DNA of 5,158 bases, from positions 1 through 5,158 of the forward strand of contig CAYUET010000079.1 in assembly GCA_964443875.1 (NCBI GenBank). Reading direction: 5' to 3'. A program made the position numbers and the translations under genes. Under the pieces are notes generated by a model that was not told the origin of the DNA, searched no databases, and saw nothing but the letters and a program-made list of their open reading frames with translations. This document shows, one piece after another, positions 1 through 5,158 of this stretch (its first letter is position 1; each line of letters begins with the position of its first letter). The stretch is from CAYUET01 sp964443875 (GTDB taxonomy: Bacteria > Auribacterota > JAFGBW01).

Positions 1-1194
1 CTGCCCCACATCCCAAGGTTCAGCGATCAATTTAACCTGAGAAATGACAGGATCCTGACAGATGACGTCAAAAAAACCGCTGAGCTTATCCACGTCATAG
101 AGTTCCCGCGCAAGAGCGCTTGCCAGATCAAATCTGAAGCCGTCAACATGCATTTCAAGAATCCAGTAACGAAGACTATCCATAATCAGTTGAATGACTC
201 GAGGGTGCTGCATGTTGAGGGTATTGCCGCATCCGGTGAAATCCTGGTAGTAGCGTTTGTTTTCATTGGAAAGGCGATAGTAGGAAGCATTATCCACTCC
301 GCGAAAGGATATTGTCGGCCCCATTTGATTGCCTTCTCCGGTATGATTATAGACAACATCCAGTATGACTTCAATTCCGGCCTTATGAAAATTATAGACC
401 ATTTTTTTGAATTCGTTAACCCCCTCCTGAGGATCCCCGGAAGCCATATATCGAAGGTCAGGAGCAAAAAAAGCAAGTGTGTTATACCCCCAGTAATTCG
501 CCCTACCCTTATCGGCCAGATGGCGGTCATCAATTCTATGATGGACAGGCATAAGCTCAACGGAGGTGATACCCAGATCTTTCAGATATTTAATAACCGG
601 TTCTGTGGAAAGACCGGCGAAGGTTCCCCTCAAGGGTTCAGGAACTTCAGGATGAAGCTTGGTATACCCCCTGACATGAAGCTCATAGATAATGGTCTTA
701 TTCCAGGGTGTTTTCAGCGGTTTGTCATCCTTCCAGTCGAAAGTGTTATCGATCACAGCTGCAAGCGGGGCAAAAGCAGAATTATCCCTTTCATCAAAAG
801 ACATATCCAGTCCCGGATCTCCAATTCTGTATCCGAACATTTCATCGCTCCAGCTGGTTTTTCTGCATATCACTTTTGCATAAGGATCAAGAATAATTTT
901 ATTATGATTAAAACGGTGCCCGTTTTCAGGATCATAGGGACCGTGAATCCGGTATCCATAAAGCTGCCCCGGCTTTATACCTGGAATATAGCAATGCCAA
1001 ATCTGATCCGTGTTTTCAAGGATGCAAATTTTTTCATAGTCTTTCTCACTGCTGATGGATTCATAAAGACAGAGTTCAACTTTGGTTGCATTTTCAGAAA
1101 ATATGGCGAAATTGACTCCGTTACCATCCCAGCAAGCTCCCAAAGGATAAGGTTGGCCTGGCCATATTAAGGGTTTCGTAACGTTGTCAGTCAT
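1..1194 (-). CDS. glgX: Glycogen debranching enzyme GlgX/TreX (GH13), N-terminal part, cut by window edge
   Basis: The gene runs leftward from the ATG at 1194-1192 and stays open to base 1, giving 398 residues with no stop. It should hydrolyse alpha-1,6 branch links of glycogen or limit dextrins in the cytoplasm. Residues about 17-105 look like the CBM48 module that precedes the catalytic barrel in this family (GACWDGNGVNFAIFSENA). The GH13 barrel then follows: YELHVRG near 170, ELMPVH at 213-218, YWGYNT at 234-239, region I DVVYNH at 279-284, region II GFRFDLAS with the predicted nucleophile D356 (R354 beside it), and region III IAEPWDVG with predicted acid/base E392. The FRGVDNASYYRL segment is characteristic of GlgX/TreX rather than of branching enzyme or pullulanase. 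The third catalytic Asp and the C-terminal beta domain lie beyond the window; family members are usually about 650-720 residues. The start overlaps the upstream stop by 8 nt, and an AGAAAG-like weak Shine-Dalgarno lies about 11 nt upstream. The family call is very secure; GlgX versus TreX naming is not resolvable here. Confidence 0.95.
   Translation of the reverse strand, partial: MTDNVTKPLIWPGQPYPLGACWDGNGVNFAIFSENATKVELCLYESISSEKDYEKICILENTDQIWHCYIPGIKPGQLYGYRIHGPYDPENGHRFNHNKIILDPYAKVICRKTSWSDEMFGYRIGDPGLDMSFDERDNSAFAPLAAVIDNTFDWKDDKPLKTPWNKTIIYELHVRGYTKLHPEVPEPLRGTFAGLSTEPVIKYLKDLGITSVELMPVHHRIDDRHLADKGRANYWGYNTLAFFAPDLRYMASGDPQEGVNEFKKMVYNFHKAGIEVILDVVYNHTGEGNQMGPTISFRGVDNASYYRLSNENKRYYQDFTGCGNTLNMQHPRVIQLIMDSLRYWILEMHVDGFRFDLASALARELYDVDKLSGFFDVICQDPVISQVKLIAEPWDVGQ
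1187..1194 (-). other. ATGACTGA start-stop overlap between GGDEF-Enzyme I gene and glgX
   Basis: The glgX ATG (1194-1192) lies inside the last codons of the fusion gene, whose TGA stop is at 1189-1187. The two frames share 8 nt. Ribosome binding for glgX must use sequence inside the upstream gene's 3' end, where only a weak AGAAAG stretch is seen, so coupled translation is likely. Confidence 0.85.
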
Positions 1195-3796
1195 GATTGT
1201 TATTCTTTCTGCTCATAAGTTTGAGGATTTTTTCTTTGATATGAGGAATGAGGTGGGGGGAAACACTGAAATTTCTGACCCCTGAATTCAGTAAGTCCTG
1301 GGTATATTCAGGATCTCCTGCAAGTTCACCGCAAATACTGCATTCCAGTGAAAATTTATTTGCCGTTTTTATGATATCCCTGACTTGTCCCATAATCATT
1401 TTGGGGCCTTGTTTATAGTATTCTGAGACACTTTGATTTTCCCTTCCCGCAGCCATGGTATATTGAATCAAATCATTTGTTCCAATGCTTAAAAAATCAG
1501 AGTGGGCCGCAATATCTTTTATATTGAGTACTGCTGCCGGGGTTTCTATCATTGAACCGATTTTAACATTTCTTAATGATGAATTTAATTCTCTGGATAA
1601 AGTATTCATGCAATCCAGAACCATATTTTTGACCGTGATGATTTCTTCAGCAAAAGAAACCATAGGCACCAAAATGTGTATCTGAAAACGATTTGCAAGT
1701 TTAAGGGCCGCTCGAAGCTGGGTTTTTAAAAGATTTTCATATTTTAAAAGCATTCTAACTCCCCTTAAACCCAAAAATGGACTGATTTTATCCTGGATAT
1801 CAATATAAGGCAGAATTTTATCCCCCCCGATGTCCAAAAGCCTTAAAACAATCTTTTTACCCGAAATCTGCTCCAGGAGACTGGATAAATATTCAAAGAG
1901 ATAATGTTCATCAGGCATTATTTTTGAGGCAAGATAGATCTGTTCCATCCTGAACAGTCCTATCCCATCAGCCCCATGGCTTAAAGCAGTTTTAATATCA
2001 TCATCTGAAGACGCATTTGCATTAACCATTATTCTTTCACCGGTTGAAGTGTGAATTTTTTTAAATGCAATCCGATTTGCTTTCTGGTTACTTTGAATTA
2101 TCTGATCTGACTTGATGATATAGGTTTGTTTGTCTTCAATTCCGGGATTGATAATGACAAGCCCCTGATCCCCATCCAGAAAGAGCTCATCTTCATTATT
2201 TATAGTTTCGAATATTTTCTTCACACCTGTCAAAGCGGGAATTTCAAGGGCTTTGGCCAGAATGGCGCTGTGGGAGCTGATGCTCCCTTCCTCCACAATG
2301 ATCCCTTTAACATTAGCTCTCTTCAAATGGACGGTATCTGAAGGTAAAAGCCTTTTTGCTATAACAATGCTGTCCGGTGGAAGATGTTCCAGCACATTTT
2401 TTTCATATCCCATTAAAACCCATAATATTCTACGGCATATGTCATCAAGATCATCTGCAGCATTTTTCAGCTTTTCATTTTCCGATGATTTAAAGCGGTT
2501 CGCCCATTTCCTGAAAATATTTCTTACCACCTGTTCTGCATTGATAAATTCATTTTTTAATTCCTTTTCAAAGTCCGTCAAAAGTGACCGATCTCTTAAA
2601 ACCTCCTGATGAAAATCAAAAATCTGGGATTGAAATGAACCAATATTGGATTCAACAGATTCTTTCAATCTGCTAATATCATTCTTAACAACATTTATGG
2701 CATCTTTGATTCTTGCATATTCAGAATCGATATCTTTTTCCGAAATGGAGTAGGAAAGAAGATCGCGTGAAAGAATATCCTTATAAATAAAGGCCTTTCC
2801 AATGGAATACCCAAACGAGAGGACTTGAGCATAGTGAATGGAACGGGCTTTGCTTTTTTGCTCGTCTTTTGATTTTAGAGTCTTTATAAGGCGCTGAACA
2901 GGGATTTCGACTTCATGTTTACAAATTTTGTTTTTACCGGTTTGTTTGGCCCTGTACATCATTTTATCTGCAGCAGAAATGAGAAGTTCAGGCGTGTTGA
3001 GACTGTGATTCCCGAATTCAGCGATTCCAATGCATACCCTGATTTTAAAGGGTAATTTATGTCCATTATAAATTACCGGGATAGAAGTAATGGACTGATG
3101 AACCCTTTTTGCGAGAAGTTCCGCTGACTTCAAATCAGTTTCAGGCAAAATACAGATAAATTCATCGCCGCCATAACGAAATAAGGTATCTGAAATTCTT
3201 ATGCTTCTGTTGATGGCTTCAACCATTTTTTTCAACACCCAGTCTCCAGCTTCATGCCCGAATTTGTCATTGATTTTTTTAAAATCATCCAGATCTATAA
3301 AAAAAACAGATAGGGGTCTCTGATGCCGTTTTGACCTTTCTATTTCAACTTCAAGATTGGTCATCAGACTGTCATATCCATATACGCCTGTTTTATTATC
3401 AATTACCGCTTTATCAACTAATTCCAGTACTTTTTCGGTTTCAATGATGTTCGGGGCTGAAAACATGTTTAATATATTTTTCATATAATCAAGCGTTGCG
3501 ACTTCAATCCCCACTTTTCTTTTCAGTTTTTTCGAAAGAATATTGCGATGCAAGAGGATGTTTTCATAGATTTTTTTGGCTTTGGCAGAATCATTGATAA
3601 TTTTATGTGTCAGGATATAAATGATTTCAATATAAAAATTGGTTTTTAAGGATTTGTAGAATTTATTCAGAACGATCCATTCCTGTTTGGTGCCGGTTAG
3701 ATCTTTTGAAAATATTTTAACAAGTCTGTAGTCCAGTTTTTTTTCTTTGATAAACTGGGCTTCATCTGTGATGTTTTTGATGTTTTTTATCTTCAC
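1187..3796 (-). CDS. GGDEF diguanylate cyclase fused to PTS Enzyme I (PEP-protein phosphotransferase)
   Basis: 869 residues, GTG start, no signal peptide or membrane segment seen, so probably cytoplasmic. Residues 1-130 are a Lys/Ile-rich helical-looking region I cannot assign. Residues about 134-292 form a GGDEF domain: metal-ligand D168 in FIDLDDFKKIND, base-contacting N176 and D185, an intact GGDEF at 209-213, and an inhibitory I-site RxxD at 200-203. It should make c-di-GMP from two GTP. Residues about 323-869 match full-length Enzyme I, which moves phosphate from PEP to HPr. The helical HPr-binding insert (about 345-465) is present, as is the phosphohistidine H509 in GSISSHSAILAKAL. The C-terminal PEP barrel keeps R616, R652 (LRLLDIGGDK), E751 (METPA-like IETPAA), N774/D775 (GTNDL), R785 and C822 (CGELAGD), matching E. 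coli R296, R332, E431, N454/D455, R465 and C502. Automatic pipelines may label it ptsP or ptsI, but PtsP carries GAF, not GGDEF. Activity of both halves is inferred from motifs. Its partner HPr/EIIA proteins are not in the window. Confidence 0.95.
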   Translation of the reverse strand: MKIKNIKNITDEAQFIKEKKLDYRLVKIFSKDLTGTKQEWIVLNKFYKSLKTNFYIEIIYILTHKIINDSAKAKKIYENILLHRNILSKKLKRKVGIEVATLDYMKNILNMFSAPNIIETEKVLELVDKAVIDNKTGVYGYDSLMTNLEVEIERSKRHQRPLSVFFIDLDDFKKINDKFGHEAGDWVLKKMVEAINRSIRISDTLFRYGGDEFICILPETDLKSAELLAKRVHQSITSIPVIYNGHKLPFKIRVCIGIAEFGNHSLNTPELLISAADKMMYRAKQTGKNKICKHEVEIPVQRLIKTLKSKDEQKSKARSIHYAQVLSFGYSIGKAFIYKDILSRDLLSYSISEKDIDSEYARIKDAINVVKNDISRLKESVESNIGSFQSQIFDFHQEVLRDRSLLTDFEKELKNEFINAEQVVRNIFRKWANRFKSSENEKLKNAADDLDDICRRILWVLMGYEKNVLEHLPPDSIVIAKRLLPSDTVHLKRANVKGIIVEEGSISSHSAILAKALEIPALTGVKKIFETINNEDELFLDGDQGLVIINPGIEDKQTYIIKSDQIIQSNQKANRIAFKKIHTSTGERIMVNANASSDDDIKTALSHGADGIGLFRMEQIYLASKIMPDEHYLFEYLSSLLEQISGKKIVLRLLDIGGDKILPYIDIQDKISPFLGLRGVRMLLKYENLLKTQLRAALKLANRFQIHILVPMVSFAEEIITVKNMVLDCMNTLSRELNSSLRNVKIGSMIETPAAVLNIKDIAAHSDFLSIGTNDLIQYTMAAGRENQSVSEYYKQGPKMIMGQVRDIIKTANKFSLECSICGELAGDPEYTQDLLNSGVRNFSVSPHLIPHIKEKILKLMSRKNNNHD
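3793..3796 (-). other. GTGA stop-start overlap between channel gene and GGDEF-Enzyme I gene
   Basis: The channel's TGA stop (3795-3793) overlaps the GTG start (3796-3794) of the fusion gene by three of four bases. Upstream there is only a weak GGAAAA-like purine stretch. This is the classic layout for translational coupling by ribosome re-initiation, and it suggests that the two proteins are made in linked amounts. Confidence 0.85.
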
Positions 3797-4863
3797 TTTT
3801 TATTTTCCACAAAAAGAGTCTGAGTGGGATAGGCAAATTCTATCGTCTGTTTTTCAAATTCTTCCTTCAGGGAGAAATTAATGGTTTGCTGGACATCCAT
3901 ATATTGATTGTAGTCAGAACTCAAGACGTAATAAACGATCTCATAAACAAGGCTTGAATCCGCGTACTTAAAGAAATGAGCCCTGTCAAAGCGGGTTGAA
4001 GGAATGTTTTTTATAATCCCCTCTACCATTTCCGGGATTTTTTTTAATTGTTCAAGGGGAGTATTGTAAACAATACCGATGCTGAATACCACCCTCCTTT
4101 CCTTCATGTGCTGATAATTTCTGAGCCGCGATTCCGTTAAATCCGTATTTGAAAAAATGACAAGCTCCCCGCTTAAACTTCTGATCCGGGTAGTCTTAAT
4201 TCCTATATGCTCGATGGTGCCCATGAAATCATTCACAATAATAAAGTCGCCAACGGCAAACGGCTGATCCAAAAGGATGGAGATATAACTGAATAAATCC
4301 TTAAGGATGATCTGCGAGGCAAAGGCAATGGCAATACCTCCGATTCCAAGTCCTGCAACCAGGGTTGAAATGTGAAATCCCAGATTTTCAAAAAATAAAA
4401 CGCAGGCGATAATCCAGACGAAGATTTTCATAATTTTTGAGAATCCAGGAAGAGCGGCTTTTATAACCGGCTTTACATCTTTTTTATGCATGTTTTTTTT
4501 CACAAGCCAGTCAACCAGTTCGGTAATGCACAGAGTGATGCTTCCCACCAGAAGAGCCACTCCAAAGAGATTATAAAGCCTGGTTATAGCCGGAATAAAA
4601 TTAAGAATCCCCAAACAGAAATAAAATGTTGCGCCGTAGATGAAAAAAAAGCCGAATTTTTCCACAAAATCCAGAAAGGCATCATCCAGTAAATATTTAT
4701 TTTTTTTACATTTCATTTTAAGAAAAGTAAGACCATTTTTTTTAAATTTATTAATGATAAGCAGACAAACCAATAACAAAATAAAAAATAGCAGCCATTG
4801 GATAAAAGTATTTCCTAAAAAAACGTAATTTAAAATATTTTTTATAATGTTTACGTTCTCCAT
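3793..4863 (-). CDS. MscS-family small-conductance mechanosensitive ion channel
   Basis: 356 residues from the ATG at 4863. I chose this start over an in-frame upstream start at 4920 because a strong GGAGG sits 5 nt ahead of it and the longer version would overlap the maltokinase end by 55 nt. The protein is an inner-membrane channel that opens under membrane tension and releases solutes on hypo-osmotic shock. Hydrophobic segments lie at about 21-38, 70-90, 97-120 and 141-160, followed by the pore-lining helix at about 166-198 (LVAGLGIGGIAIAFASQ) and the family hallmark LLDQPFAVGDFI at 197-208, which begins the cytoplasmic beta domain. Residues about 255-356 fit the C-terminal alpha/beta cage. 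It is somewhat longer than E. coli MscS (286 residues), owing to extra N-terminal membrane helices as in many YnaI-like members. Its first 60 codons are very A+T-rich. The stop overlaps the next gene's GTG start. The family is certain; gating properties and ion preference cannot be read from sequence. Confidence 0.93.
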   Translation of the reverse strand: MENVNIIKNILNYVFLGNTFIQWLLFFILLLVCLLIINKFKKNGLTFLKMKCKKNKYLLDDAFLDFVEKFGFFFIYGATFYFCLGILNFIPAITRLYNLFGVALLVGSITLCITELVDWLVKKNMHKKDVKPVIKAALPGFSKIMKIFVWIIACVLFFENLGFHISTLVAGLGIGGIAIAFASQIILKDLFSYISILLDQPFAVGDFIIVNDFMGTIEHIGIKTTRIRSLSGELVIFSNTDLTESRLRNYQHMKERRVVFSIGIVYNTPLEQLKKIPEMVEGIIKNIPSTRFDRAHFFKYADSSLVYEIVYYVLSSDYNQYMDVQQTINFSLKEEFEKQTIEFAYPTQTLFVENKK

Positions 4864-4865
4864 CC

Positions 4866-5158
4866 TTACCTCCATTGACTCATAATTTGCTTCAGTCCTT
4901 TTAAGGGTATAATCGCCCAATCAGGACGGTAATTGAATTCATAGCGGATTTCATAACACACCTTATTCAGAAGAAAGGCCTTAACAAGGAAGGAAAAATC
5001 ATCCTTGTTTGAAGGGATCAGTTTTGCATCTGTTCCTCTCTGGGCATACCCCCGAAGAAAAAAACGGCTCACATATTCATACCAGACTTCCCCCCAGGGC
5101 TCCAGAAAAGCGATGTCTTCAGTTCTGAACGCATTGCTTTTAAATAGGGTGTGATTAA
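4866..5158 (-). CDS. mak: Maltokinase (Mak/Pep2) C-terminal end, possibly of a TreS-Mak fusion, cut by window edge
   Basis: An open frame enters from the right edge (first whole codon at 5156-5154) and ends at TAA 4868-4866, giving 96 residues. No start is in the window; the GTG at 5072 is internal. The sequence matches the C-lobe tail of maltokinases: EPWGEVWYEYVSRFFLRGY, then FLVKAFLLNKVCYEIRYEF, then the diagnostic NYRPDWAIIPLKGL just before the end (family consensus close to ELNNRPDWVRIPLRG). Maltokinase phosphorylates maltose with ATP to maltose-1-phosphate, the donor used by GlgE for alpha-glucan synthesis. In many bacteria the kinase is fused behind trehalose synthase (TreS), and the missing upstream part would decide that. 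Catalytic kinase residues lie outside the window. Two nucleotides separate it from the mechanosensitive channel gene, whose Shine-Dalgarno lies inside its final codons. The recognition rests on a short but distinctive segment. Confidence 0.85.
   Translation of the reverse strand, partial: NHTLFKSNAFRTEDIAFLEPWGEVWYEYVSRFFLRGYAQRGTDAKLIPSNKDDFSFLVKAFLLNKVCYEIRYEFNYRPDWAIIPLKGLKQIMSQWR
4869..4873 (-). promoter_or_regulatory. Shine-Dalgarno site of the MscS-family gene
   Basis: GGAGG reads on the minus strand 5 nt before the ATG at 4863 and lies within the last codons of the maltokinase (TGG AGG TAA). It fixes the channel start at 4863 instead of the in-frame upstream candidate at 4920. It is the only strong ribosome binding site in the window. 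Confidence 0.85.

Noticed and set aside
148..1170. 340-codon open frame on the plus strand
   Set aside because: It lies exactly antisense to glgX, whose minus-strand translation carries CBM48 and GH13 catalytic motifs. The plus-strand product shows no recognisable domain and is a shadow of the real gene.
2126..2609. Plus-strand open frames opposite the Enzyme I region
   Set aside because: They are antisense to the well-supported phosphohistidine and HPr-binding segments and have no recognisable product.
1187..3796. Possibility that the fusion is two genes joined by a sequencing error
   Set aside because: The frame is continuous through a natural linker (about residues 293-322, Lys-rich) with no stop, start or ribosome site at the domain junction, and both domains are complete, so a real fusion is the simplest reading.
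4470..4500. T-rich runs that resemble an intrinsic terminator
   Set aside because: They are Lys codons (KKNMHKK) within the channel gene on the minus strand, with no GC-rich hairpin beside them.
4864..4920. Longer N-terminus for the channel starting at 4920
   Set aside because: It would overlap the maltokinase coding end by 55 nt and lacks a ribosome site as good as the GGAGG before 4863.
4866..5072. Short separate gene of 68 codons with a GTG start
   Set aside because: The same frame continues upstream to the window edge with typical maltokinase sequence, so the GTG is an internal Val codon of the truncated maltokinase.

Overview
The window reads entirely on the minus strand as four tightly packed, co-directional genes with no real intergenic space. 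In transcription order (right to left) they are: the C-terminal end of a maltokinase (Mak/Pep2), possibly the tail of a trehalose synthase-maltokinase fusion, cut by the right edge; an MscS-family mechanosensitive channel; a large protein that joins a GGDEF diguanylate cyclase domain to a complete PTS Enzyme I (PEP-protein phosphotransferase); and the N-terminal 398 residues of a GlgX/TreX-type glycogen debranching enzyme, cut by the left edge. The junctions are a 2-nt gap, a 4-nt GTGA overlap and an 8-nt ATGACTGA overlap, so the set is almost certainly one polycistronic, translationally coupled operon. Its promoter and terminator both lie outside the window.

The outer genes belong to alpha-glucan and trehalose metabolism. 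Maltokinase makes maltose-1-phosphate, the GlgE donor for glucan synthesis, and GlgX/TreX removes alpha-1,6 branches. The inner two are an osmotic safety valve and a putative signalling or phosphotransfer protein. A plausible but unproven reading is a module for storage and compatible-solute carbon under osmotic or energy stress, in which PEP-dependent phosphorylation is linked to c-di-GMP.

The organism is a bacterium of moderate to low G+C. The gene packing, the style of the GGDEF protein and the TreS/Mak-GlgX context suggest a Gram-negative such as a Desulfobacterota (deltaproteobacterial) sulfate reducer. This is an inference from general resemblance, not from any marker gene.

The item most worth attention is the GGDEF-Enzyme I fusion. 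Both halves keep their catalytic signatures, and it has an N-terminal region of about 130 residues that I could not assign. I found no RNA genes, mobile elements, CRISPR arrays, repeats or intergenic regulatory regions.
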